Source: Caryophanon tenue (GTDB taxonomy: Bacteria; Bacillota; Bacilli; Bacillales_A; Planococcaceae). Taken from it: a stretch of 64,000 nucleotides of DNA. The notes under the pieces are model-generated. The model saw only the letters and a list, made by a program, of their open reading frames with translations, was not told the origin of the DNA and ran no database searches. The stretch lies in NCBI RefSeq assembly GCF_001700315.1, contig NZ_MASJ01000008.1, positions 1 to 64,000 on the forward strand. The letters are read 5' to 3'. Both the position numbers and the translations under genes were made by a program. Positions 54,532 to 63,233 of this stretch are shown piece by piece (positions within the stretch are counted from its first letter, which is position 1; the number at the start of each line of letters is the position of its first letter).

Positions 54532-55911
54532 TTATAATAACCCTTTTTCATTGATAGGTGCATTATAGACATCGGTATCTAGCTCTTTTGTAGAACGACT
54601 TGATACAATACCAGATAGCATAGAACCACTTACATTGAGTGCTGTACGACCCATGTCAATTAATGGTTCAACCGAAATTAAAATACCGGCTAACACAATT
54701 GGTAAGTCCATCGCAGACAGAACGATAATCGCAGCAAATGTTGCACCACCACCAACGCCAGCTACGCCGAACGAGCTAATGGCCGTAATTAAAATTAATG
54801 TTGCGATAAAGCCAGGGTCTAGTGGGTTAATGCCTACAGTCGGAGCAATCATAACAGCAAGCATCGCCGGATAAATACCCGCACAGCCATTTTGCCCGAT
54901 AGATAAACCAAATGACCCTGCAAAGTTTGCAACCCCTTCAGGCACACCTAAACGTTTTGTTTGTGTCGCAATATTAAGTGGTAATGCACCTGCACTTGAA
55001 CGTGATGTGAATGCGAATAATAATACTTCGCCCGTTTTTTTCACATATTGCAGTGGGTTTAAGCCCGTCAATGCAATAATGATTAAATGGATAATAAACA
55101 TCGCAATAAGTGCAACATAAGAAGCAATCACGAATTTTCCTAAGTCAATAATTGCTTGGAAATCACTTGTCGCAATCGTACGTGCCATAATAGCAAGTAC
55201 CCCGTATGGTGTTAATTGTAATACCATACGCACAACACCCATAATTAAGCCGTAAATCGCGTCAATGCCTTTTTTAACCGTTGTTGCTTGCTCTTCTTCT
55301 TTACGACGAAGTTTTAAATAAGCAATCCCAAGTAATGCGGCAAAAATAACAACACCAATTGTTGATGTTGAACGTGCGCCTGTTAAATCGGCAAATGGAT
55401 TACCAGGGAACATCGATAAAATTTGGTCAGGTAGTGTTGTGACTTCTTCAGAGCGCTCAACAAGTGATTCACCACGTGCTGTTTCAGCATCTCCTTGTAC
55501 AATTTCAGAAGCATCTAAATCAAATACGATAGAAGATGTAATGCCGACAGCTGCTGCAACAGCTGTTGTGCCAATTAAAACTGCTAAAATCAGTGCGGCT
55601 GCCTTTCCGATATTTTTACCAGCTGAAATTTTTGTGAACGCTGCTAAAATCGAAATGAAAATAAGTGGCATTGAAATCATTTGTAATAAACGAACATAGC
55701 CTGTACCGATAATGTTATACCAAGGCATTGTCTCCGCTAAGCTTTCAGATTCCACGCCGTAAATCAGTTGTAAGGCAGCCCCTAATACAACCCCAAGTGC
55801 TAAACCGATAAATACACGGTTTGAAAATTTAACGTTTTTCTTTTTTAACGTATATAAAAACGTTAGTAGCGCTAATAAAACAAGAATATTAGCTAATACT
55901 GCAAAATTCAT
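54532..55911 (-). CDS. tcyP: L-cystine symporter TcyP (dicarboxylate/amino acid:cation symporter family)
   Basis: 459 residues, close to TcyP of Bacillus subtilis (463). DAACS-family features: QMISMPLIFISILAAF, FTSRSSAGALPLNIATQTK (serine-rich re-entrant loop), GSFGLSIGQNGCAGIYPAMLA and VAGVGGGATFAA. It imports cystine with sodium or protons. ATG 55911 after GGGAGGGAA. The promoter carries a GGAATT element like the sites of the sulfur regulator CymR, so control by sulfur supply is plausible. Confidence 0.9.
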   Translation of the reverse strand: MNFAVLANILVLLALLTFLYTLKKKNVKFSNRVFIGLALGVVLGAALQLIYGVESESLAETMPWYNIIGTGYVRLLQMISMPLIFISILAAFTKISAGKNIGKAAALILAVLIGTTAVAAAVGITSSIVFDLDASEIVQGDAETARGESLVERSEEVTTLPDQILSMFPGNPFADLTGARSTSTIGVVIFAALLGIAYLKLRRKEEEQATTVKKGIDAIYGLIMGVVRMVLQLTPYGVLAIMARTIATSDFQAIIDLGKFVIASYVALIAMFIIHLIIIALTGLNPLQYVKKTGEVLLFAFTSRSSAGALPLNIATQTKRLGVPEGVANFAGSFGLSIGQNGCAGIYPAMLAVMIAPTVGINPLDPGFIATLILITAISSFGVAGVGGGATFAAIIVLSAMDLPIVLAGILISVEPLIDMGRTALNVSGSMLSGIVSSRSTKELDTDVYNAPINEKGLL

Positions 55912-55958
55912 ATTAATTCCCTCCCAAACAATTCATCTTACGAACTAAATCTGTTTTT

Positions 55959-55986
55959 ATCATACACCTTAATTCCGATAAGTCAA
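55959..55986 (-). promoter_or_regulatory. tcyP promoter with a CymR-like element
   Basis: On the minus strand TTGACT (55986-55981), 16 bases, TATGAT (55964-55959). The spacer contains ATCGGAATTAA, close to the conserved right half of CymR sites. The left half is not convincing. Confidence 0.45.
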
Positions 55987-56097
55987 GTATGAATTAATGT
56001 GGGAATTTTCGGAAATATTTTTCGAGCGTTTTATAACCCTCCACTTTGACACCAGCGAAAAACCTTTTGCTACACTAGTTGTTCTGGAGGGATTTTA

Positions 56098-58122
56098 ATG
56101 ATTGAACAACGAGAATATGACTATTTACAACAAACATTACACAGCTTACAGCAAACTCGCAAACACCTATGTGCGACGATTGAGCATAAAAATGCCTCAT
56201 TTAATGACTTACAAAAATATGTCGTCGACTTTCATGCAGAACTCGATAAGTTTGAAATATATGATTATCAACAGTCACTACGTATGATTGATAAACAAGG
56301 TGTTGCAAACGTGCTAGCGAAACAGCAAATTGACCGTCTATTAGACTCACCTTATTTTGGCGGTTTTGATTTTATATATGAAGATGAAACGGAGGCAGAA
56401 CGTTTTTATATTGGACGCTTTGGTCATGAAGGTGAAAACGGGCAAACGCTTATTTATGACTGGCGTGCACCGATTTGTCATATGTATTATGAGTTTGAAA
56501 TCGGCGCGGCATATTACGAAGCCATGCAGCAACGCTTTGACGGGGAACTTATTGGCAAGCGCCAAATTAAAATTGAGCATGGAGAGCTACAATATGTGTT
56601 GAATAGTTCATTGACGATTCAAGATGAAGCACTACAACAAGTGTTACACGCAAATGGTAGCGACAAAATGAAGACGATTGTGACATCTATTCAAAAGGAG
56701 CAAAATCAAATTGTGCGTGATGATACGGCACATACACTAATTATTCAAGGGGTAGCGGGTTCCGGCAAAACGGCTGTAGCACTGCACCGTATTGCGTATT
56801 ATTTATATAAATACCGAGATACTTTACGCGCCGAACGCATTTTTATTTTGTCACCGAATAAAGTATTCGGACATTATATTTCAAATGTGTTGCCGGAGCT
56901 TGGCGAGGAGCCAATTCGTTCTTTTACATTAGATGAGCTAACAGAACGTTTATTGCCAAATGCGGTTACCTATACATCATTTGAAGAAGAGACTGCCTTT
57001 ATTTTAGAAAATCCCCAAAGTGCATGAGCAAAACGTGCCGCACAAAAAGCGAATATGGCATTTGTTGAGCGGTTGCAATGTTTTTTAGCCGATGTCGATA
57101 CAACCATTTTACGCATAGAAAATATGAAAATTGCAGATATCGTCATTGAAGACTCCTATATCGCACAACGCTTCGAGGCCTATCATAAAGAGCCTATTAC
57201 AGTACGTCTTGCAAATATTGCCGACGATATGATGCATGTGTTAAAGCGAAAGCGTAACGGTGAATTAAAGCTGCCTTCTAAAAATGAAGTTGTGAAGCGA
57301 TTGAAAAAGCGTTTAGCGTATCCGTCAGCGTTTGCGATTTATCGTGCATTTATCGAGACGTTACCAAAAGGTTCATTTTACTTTAAAAATAAGCATTTTG
57401 AGTTCAATGATGTGTATCCTTATTTATATGTACAAACGTATTTCTCCGGCATGACGACATTTGAGCTTGTTCAGCATTTTGTGCTGGATGAAATGCAGGA
57501 TTATACACCAATTCAATATGCAGTGCTTGCACAACTATTTACATGTAAACGTACAATTATTGGCGATGTCGGGCAAGCGTTATTTCCGTATGAAACAATG
57601 TCACTACAGGCACTTTCAACTATTTTTCCACGCGCGACCATTCACCGTTTAACGACAACGTATCGTTCATCGTATGAAATTGCTACATACGCACAGCAGT
57701 TCCTTGAAGAGGGCATGTTACAGCCAATCGCTCGTCATAGTAAAGAGGTGGATGAACGCTTTTATACGACACACGCTGAGATGCTTCAGCAAGTGCATAA
57801 CGCCATATCATCAACCGCTAAAACGACAGCGATTATTTGTAAAACATCAGAAGATGCGATGTATATTAGTGAGCATTTACAAAAACCACATCACGTAATG
57901 GACGGTACCACGACGATTTTTGAAACAGGCATTATTGTAACGACAATTCAATATGCAAAGGGGCTTGAGTTCGATGCAGTCATTGTGCCGTTTGTAGACA
58001 ATACACGCTATGCGACAAAGTTTGAGCGTGGGTTACTCTATATTGCCGTTACACGAGCGATGCATGAATTAACGGTACTTATTGATGCGGCTGCGCCAAC
58101 GCCACTTGTAGCAACTGTTTAA
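56098..58122 (+). pseudogene. HelD-like UvrD-family helicase split by an in-frame TGA
   Basis: A 675-codon frame starting at ATG 56098 (after CTGGAGGGA). Codon 310 is TGA (57025-57027); the frame then continues without any other lesion to 58122. N-terminal helical arm (1-120), secondary region with YIGRFGHEGENGQTLIYDWRAP, Walker A QGVAGSGKTAVALHRIAY, then after the stop the helicase motifs VLDEMQDYTPIQ, IIGDVGQALFPYE, TTYRSSYEI and VTTIQYAKGLEFDAVIVPF with the final YIAVTRAMHEL. HelD frees stalled RNA polymerase from DNA. The TGA should abolish function unless read through. The 3' end overlaps the convergent merR gene by 44 bases. Confidence 0.85.
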
Positions 58123-58816
58123 TCTTTTGGATATTTTTGCGGGCTTGTTGTAAATGCACAAACAATTCATCGGTCACATGATAAAAATCATCGGTGAAGG
58201 CAGGTGAGCCGAGTAGCGCTAAAATAGGCTGTTTATTTTCGCGCTCTAATTGCTGAAAGAGCTGTAAAATACGTGCCACTGAAAAATGAGCACTGCGCAA
58301 TGTTCGAATAATTAACAGTTTCTGCATATCCGCTTCTGTATAGAGACGTCGGTTCTGGGCATTGCGCATAACCGTGTACAAACCGTTACGCTCCCAATGA
58401 CGAAGGGTATGTTCTGTTACATCAAGTTCTAATGCGGCTTGTTGGTGTGTATAAGTTTTATGTTGTTGCTTTGGCGTGTGTATACGCAACTGTTCAACCA
58501 TTTGAACAGCTTGTAGCGCAAATTGCTGCTCATGCTGTAAAAATAAATCATACGTATACGCAGCTTGTAAGCATTCTGCAAAACGTTCCTGTCCACTCAG
58601 TAGCACCAGTTCAGTTGCCTTTTTACGTAAGTTATTTTGAATAAATTCTTCTTTAAATGCTAAACGGGCAATTTGCATTTGTATGACGTGACGTTCATCG
58701 TAAAGGCGATAGCCATTAGGTTTCCAAGGTACGGGGGAAATAAAGCCCCACTCTTCATATAAACGTACCGTATTTGGATGAACGTTCGCACGTTTGGCGA
58801 TTTCATGTGTACGCAT
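58079..58816 (-). CDS. MerR-family regulator with two helix-turn-helix domains
   Basis: 245 residues. The first MerR DNA-binding domain is at 1-70 (THEIAKRANVHPNTVRLYEEWGFISP, NGYRLYDERHV). A second, complete one is at about 120-190 (HQQAALELDVTEHTLRHWERNGL, NRRLYTEADMQKLLIIRTLR). A helical C-terminus follows. Most MerR proteins have only one such domain and dimerise; a tandem version may bind as a single chain or at two sites. No metal-binding cysteines. It overlaps the helicase gene end by 44 bases. ATG 58816 after AAAGGAGAAAG. Target unknown, possibly the neighbouring exporter. Confidence 0.8.
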   Translation of the reverse strand: MRTHEIAKRANVHPNTVRLYEEWGFISPVPWKPNGYRLYDERHVIQMQIARLAFKEEFIQNNLRKKATELVLLSGQERFAECLQAAYTYDLFLQHEQQFALQAVQMVEQLRIHTPKQQHKTYTHQQAALELDVTEHTLRHWERNGLYTVMRNAQNRRLYTEADMQKLLIIRTLRSAHFSVARILQLFQQLERENKQPILALLGSPAFTDDFYHVTDELFVHLQQARKNIQKIKQLLQVALAQPHQ

Positions 58817-58830
58817 ATGCTTTCTCCTTT

Positions 58831-59367
58831 TTAGTGCTGGTTCATTTGTTCAATTTGTTGTGCGATGGTTTCGGCAGTGTGAACGGTGTCGCTTTTTAAC
58901 CACCACATCATGACGCCGATAATTGAAGCGGTTTTGATGTCGCTATCAATATACATATCACGTTTTGGCTTCATCGGATGATGACGACGGACGACAATCA
59001 TCTGTTCAAACGATGTAAATAAATGTTGCTCTAGTGTACTTTGCTGTTTTAAAACAAAAATGATAGACCATTGCTCTTTTAAATAGTTCAGTAAATCAAT
59101 GACTTGTTCTTGACGGGCGTTGTGGGTGTTATGCATAAGTGATGTTATTTTTACTGTGACTTTTTGCAAAATTTCAGCGGTCATTTGTCGTTGTAAATCA
59201 CTTAAATCTTCATAATGTAAATAAAATGTTGTGCGGTTAAGCTGAGCTTGTTTTGTCACTTTTTGAACCGATAGTTGATGTAGCTCATAGCCATCCACTA
59301 GTAACGACAGCAATGCCTCTTTTAACATCGTTTGTGTACGAATAACACGTGGGTCTTCAAATTGCAT
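58831..59367 (-). CDS. TetR-family repressor, probable regulator of the adjacent exporter
   Basis: 178 residues. Helix-turn-helix at about 10-55 (TQTMLKEALLSLLVDGYELHQLSVQKVTKQAQLNRTTFYLHYED fits TetR), then the ligand-binding helical domain. It is divergent from the MFS gene at 59518 with two inverted repeats in the 150-base spacer. ATG 59367 after TGAGGGAT; the frame five codons upstream lacks a site. The merR gene lies 14 bases downstream, so the two regulators are co-transcribed. Confidence 0.82.
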   Translation of the reverse strand: MQFEDPRVIRTQTMLKEALLSLLVDGYELHQLSVQKVTKQAQLNRTTFYLHYEDLSDLQRQMTAEILQKVTVKITSLMHNTHNARQEQVIDLLNYLKEQWSIIFVLKQQSTLEQHLFTSFEQMIVVRRHHPMKPKRDMYIDSDIKTASIIGVMMWWLKSDTVHTAETIAQQIEQMNQH

Positions 59368-59404
59368 CGACGTATCCCTCAATTCTTTTCGACATTTTTT
59401 AAAG

Positions 59405-59426
59405 AACTGTCGATTATAAGACAGTT
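59405..59426. promoter_or_regulatory. Candidate TetR operator 1
   Basis: AACTGTC-N8-GACAGTT is a perfect inverted repeat just upstream of the tetR gene. Confidence 0.5.
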
Positions 59427-59478
59427 TAGATAAGATTGTGTATGGTCAAATGTTTTCGTTATTTGCTACGATACTTTT

Positions 59479-59497
59479 TAGACACATTGTCTATAAT
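59479..59497 (+). promoter_or_regulatory. Candidate TetR operator 2 overlapping the exporter -10
   Basis: TAGACA-CAT-TGTCTA (59479-59493) is a perfect inverted repeat that runs into TATAAT (59492-59497). A repressor bound here would block RNA polymerase at the MFS promoter. Confidence 0.55.
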
Positions 59498-59517
59498 ATA
59501 CGTGAAAAGGAGTTTCT

Positions 59518-60888
59518 ATGCAAAACGAATTATCAACAAAAACGAAAAACATACTCGTTACCATTTTAATTGTAGGTTGCTTTTTTTCAACGCTTAATCA
59601 AACATTACTAAATGTCGCTTTAAGTGAATTTATGGCAATCTTTCATGTGACACCTGCAACTGTTCAATGGCTTTCCACAGGTTTTATGTTGGCCAATGGT
59701 GTACTTGTTCCGATTGCCGCTTATTTAATGAAGCGTTTTTCAACGCGCCAAATGTTTATTAGCTCGATGACATTTTTACTTGTGGGTTCAATCATTGCTG
59801 CATGTGCACCGAATTTTAGTGTGCTATTAGTCGGGCGAATGATTCAAGCAGCGGGCGCAAGCATTATTTTACCGCTAATGATGACCATTATGGTGTATTT
59901 ATATCCCGCAGAAAAGCGTAGCGCCATTATGGGGAAAATGGGCTTTGCGATTATGTTTGCACCGGCGATTGTGCCAACAGTTGGTGGATTTATTTTACAG
60001 TTCTACTCGTGGCGCTATTTATTTATCTTCATGATTCCAATTGCGGCAGTGATTATTATTGTGGCGCTTAAATATATGATGAACGTAGAGGAAGGTACAA
60101 AAATTTCATTAGATATAGTGAGTGTACTGTATTCAACGATTGGATTTGGTGCGGTGCTATACGGCTTCAGTAGTGCGGGAACACGTGGTTGGGGAGATTG
60201 GCTTGTAGGCACAGCGATTATTGCAGGTTTTGTGTTCATTGTACTCTTTAGCCGACGAATGATGACACAAAAAGAACCATTGCTGAATTTACGTGTATTT
60301 CGCTATAAAATGTTTACGATTACAAGTGTTATGAATATCGCAATTACGGTGTTAATGTATGCTGACTTAATTTTACTACCGATTTATTTACAAGATGGGC
60401 GTGGCTTCAATGCTTTTTATGCAGGTTTAATCTTATTACCTGCAGCCATTATTAATGCGTTCTTGTCACCAGTTACTGGCAAACTATTTGACCGCTTCGG
60501 TGCGAGACCGCTATTTTTCACAGGCGCGGTGCTAATTGTGGTATCGATGGTGATGGTAATCAATCTAACAGCGACAACATCTGTTTTTTATATTATTTTG
60601 CGCACAATTGTGCTTCGTATCGGATTAGCTTGTATTACGATGCCACTGAATACGGCAGCGCTTAATGCTTTACCAAGAGAACTGGCTTCTCACGGCTCCG
60701 CTGTAAACAATACGGTTCGTCAACTGGCGGGTGCAATTGGTACAGCCGTTATTGTATCTATGTATTCATTTCATCTTCGTCATATATAGGAGACAACAGC
60801 TGGCTTTGCGGCAGCTGCAAGTAATACGTATATATGGATGCTTGTGTTGGCTATTACTATAACATTCTTTGTGCCGAAGAAGCGATAG
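59518..60888 (+). pseudogene. MFS drug exporter (DHA2-like) split by an in-frame TAG
   Basis: A 456-codon exporter frame. LNQTLLNVALSEFMAIFHV and PATVQWLSTGFMLANG in helices 1-2, AYLMKRFSTRQMF (motif A) and APAIVPTVGGFILQFYSWRYLF (motif C) identify a DHA2-type multidrug exporter. TAG at 60787-60789 follows SFHLRHI; the frame goes on with ETTAGFAAAASNTYIW and a hydrophobic helix to KKR and TAG at 60886-60888. The truncated 423-residue form lacks the last helix. ATG 59518 after AAAAGGAG. The rest of the gene and its two operators are intact, so the lesion looks recent or is a sequence error. Confidence 0.82.
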
Positions 60889-60919
60889 CGTAAAAAGCTA
60901 ACGTTATATGCATAAATGG

Positions 60920-60952
60920 ACCTTCGACAAATTACGTTGTCGGAGGTTTTTT
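60920..60952 (+). terminator. Terminator after the exporter gene
   Basis: ACCTTCGACAA pairs with TTGTCGGAGGT around ATTACG, followed by a T run. Confidence 0.8.
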
Positions 60953-61310
60953 GTTTATGTAGTTTAGGGCGTTCGTTGAGTAGCTGATGTGTTCATTCAG
61001 ACCATTTTACATGTGGTTTTTATTCATTTTCTATAAAAACGCATCATTTCCCCCAGGCTAAACGACACAAAATGGAAATGATAACTTTATATATCTATTT
61101 TTAACCTTCGTCTTGTAGGGAGTGTATGTAATTATTATAAAGCGTAGTAAAATAGTAAGTTTTGAATAGGACTATGTGACAAAAAGAGCGTTTATTTGTT
61201 TCATACATATGTGAGTAGGCAAAAGGTTATTAAGGAAATAGTAAGGTGTACAAATTTTTTAGCACCATTTACTCTTCACTATATGCTAGAAGAAAGGACA
61301 CGAAGTAATA
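60953..61310. other. Intergenic stretch before the glycosyltransferase gene
   Basis: AT-rich, about 360 bases. No clear gene, promoter pair or RNA structure was recognised. Confidence 0.5.
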
Positions 61311-62513
61311 ATGACACGTAAAATCTTGTTTATTTCAGACCATGGCGATCCATTAATACCATTAGGGAGCTCGCAAGCAGGCGGACAAAATAATTATGTA
61401 AAGCATTTAGCGTTATCGTTAGATGCACTTGGATTTGAAGTCCACGTTGCGACACACTGGAGCAATGAAGCTGCCCAAGAAATTGAACATTTTGGTGAAC
61501 GAAGTATTGTTTACCGTTTTACTGGTGGCGAAAAGGGCTTCGTTCCAAAAGATGAGATGTTTGAATTGTTGCCAACATTTTATCGACAAATGTGTGCCAC
61601 GTTGGCGATAGAAGAGTACGAAGTTGTGCATACTCATTATTGGTTATCAGGCGTACTAGCACTCATGTTACAACAGCAACATTCGATTTATTGGGTGCAT
61701 ACAAATCATTCACTTGCCATTGCGAAGGCAAAAGGCACGGGTGAACGAAATATACAACGTGAACATTTTGAAAAAACAATTATGGAAAAAGCAGATGTGG
61801 TGTTAGCGACAACACCGAATGAAAAAGAACTTATTACACAATTCACCAAGGGAAAAAGCGATGTTTCAGTTGTCCCAATCGGTGTTGCACCTACCTTTTT
61901 AACACCATCATCATCTACAATGTCACTGCCATCTTCTTATTATTTATATGTAGGTCGTCTAGAGGAATCAAAAGGTATTTATGATTTATTTGAAGCGTTT
62001 CGAGAGCTGACGGCAGAAGATGACGAGATTCAACTTCTAATTGCAGGTGGCTGTGAAAAAACAGTGAATCTGACCACATATCAACCAATTACAAAAAAAC
62101 TCCAACGGGCTATACGTGGAATCGAACATCGTGTCGTTTTTTTAGGCCCACAAAATGAACAACAATTAAAAGAACTTTATAGCGCTGCACTTGCAACGGT
62201 TATGCCATCGCACTATGAATCATTTGGCATGGTCGCAGCTGAGGCACAGGCATGTGGCTGTCCAGTCATCGCAACATCTGTTGGTGGTTTACAAGATATT
62301 GTGCAAAAAGGACGAACAGGACTACACACGCCAAAAGAAAGTGCCAAAAAATTGGCTGCACGTATGCGCCAATTATTAGCAAACCGTCATTATGTTGCAT
62401 TTATGGGGAGACAAGCGCGTAATTTTGCGCAACGTGAGTTTAACTGGAAACGTATTGCAAAGCAAGTACAACAATTATATAAAGGAGCAAGATATGTTTC
62501 GACAATTAAATAA
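61311..62513 (+). CDS. GT4 glycosyltransferase, sucrose-phosphate-synthase-like
   Basis: 400 residues, retaining GT-B fold. The N-terminal DHGDPLIPLGSSQAGGQNNYVKHLA-like stretch has the glycine-rich AGGQN-YV motif diagnostic of sucrose-phosphate synthase and sucrose synthase relatives; HTHYWLSGVLALML follows. The C-terminal domain has YVGRLEESKGIYDLFEA and the nucleotide-sugar motif ESFGMVAAEAQACGCPVIATSVGG. It overlaps the next gene, an SPP-like HAD phosphatase, by 20 bases. The pair resembles the two-step synthase/phosphatase routes for compatible solutes (sucrose, glucosylglycerate, mannosylglycerate); which product is not decided by the sequence. ATG 61311. Confidence 0.8.
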   Translation: MTRKILFISDHGDPLIPLGSSQAGGQNNYVKHLALSLDALGFEVHVATHWSNEAAQEIEHFGERSIVYRFTGGEKGFVPKDEMFELLPTFYRQMCATLAIEEYEVVHTHYWLSGVLALMLQQQHSIYWVHTNHSLAIAKAKGTGERNIQREHFEKTIMEKADVVLATTPNEKELITQFTKGKSDVSVVPIGVAPTFLTPSSSTMSLPSSYYLYVGRLEESKGIYDLFEAFRELTAEDDEIQLLIAGGCEKTVNLTTYQPITKKLQRAIRGIEHRVVFLGPQNEQQLKELYSAALATVMPSHYESFGMVAAEAQACGCPVIATSVGGLQDIVQKGRTGLHTPKESAKKLAARMRQLLANRHYVAFMGRQARNFAQREFNWKRIAKQVQQLYKGARYVSTIK

Positions 62514-63213
62514 ATATGTATTAGCCACGGATTTAGATGGTACGATTGTGCACGATGATATTCCTCACGCGCCACTTTGGCAGGAGCTTGCTAAAGAACA
62601 AGCTTCACTTATTTATATTACAGGGCGAACGTTTTCATCCGCACAATTATTAATTCAACAAGCAGACTTACCAACACCAGATGTATTAATTTGTGATGTT
62701 GGCGGCGCTATTTATGATGGACATACACATATGTTAGATGAAACATGGGCACGTCACGTATTAGAAGCGGATTTTTCTGAAGTGGCACAAATAGCAGAGC
62801 AATACTTTACACCGCAACCCGTCACAACACCATTTCGATTAGCGTATTATGGTGATGAGCAAGCAGTCGAAGCTTTTAAACAGCAGTTGTCACCACATGC
62901 ATCCGTTGATGTGATTCATAGTAGTAACCGAGACGTTGACATTATGAGACGAGGTGTGGATAAAGCCGCAGCACTTGAATATGTATTAGCGACACAACTA
63001 GAACCGTCACGTGTGATTGTCGCAGGAGACTCGGAAAATGATTATAGTTTATTTATAAGTGGTCACGAAGGTATTGCCGTAGCAAACGCTTGTGATACGT
63101 TATATGCACTGGCACATCAACCACACATATATATCGCACAACAGCAAGGTGCGGCGGGTGTACTAGAAGGATGGCGTGCACTAACACAAAAAGAAGGTAT
63201 GACCTTTAAATAA
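62494..63213 (+). CDS. HAD phosphatase, sucrose-phosphate-phosphatase-like
   Basis: 239 residues. HAD motif I LATDLDGTIVHDD (Asp nucleophile and acid), motif II YITGRT, a Cof/SPP-type cap, motif III Lys in GVDKAAALEYV and motif IV VAGDSENDYSLF. Placement after an SPS-like gene with a 20-base overlap suggests that it removes phosphate from the synthase product. ATG 62494 after AAAGGAGCAAG, inside the end of the glycosyltransferase gene. Its stop codon lies within the terminator hairpin. Confidence 0.82.
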   Translation: MFRQLNKYVLATDLDGTIVHDDIPHAPLWQELAKEQASLIYITGRTFSSAQLLIQQADLPTPDVLICDVGGAIYDGHTHMLDETWARHVLEADFSEVAQIAEQYFTPQPVTTPFRLAYYGDEQAVEAFKQQLSPHASVDVIHSSNRDVDIMRRGVDKAAALEYVLATQLEPSRVIVAGDSENDYSLFISGHEGIAVANACDTLYALAHQPHIYIAQQQGAAGVLEGWRALTQKEGMTFK

Positions 63214-63233
63214 TAAGGTCATACCTTCTTTTT
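63191..63233. terminator. Bidirectional terminator overlapping the end of the phosphatase gene
   Basis: AAGAAGGTATGACCTT (63191-63206) pairs perfectly with AAGGTCATACCTTCTT (63215-63230). The HAD stop codon lies in the loop. Confidence 0.9.

Noticed and set aside
57025-57027. Selenocysteine or stop-codon reassignment as explanation for the helD TGA
   Set aside because: No Sec insertion element was seen, and two other genes are broken by TAA and TAG, so a single reassignment cannot explain them.
56098-58122. Helicase as a Cas3-like partner of the CRISPR array
   Set aside because: The motifs and N-terminal arm are those of HelD/UvrD-type proteins; there is no HD domain and it is 32 kb from the array.
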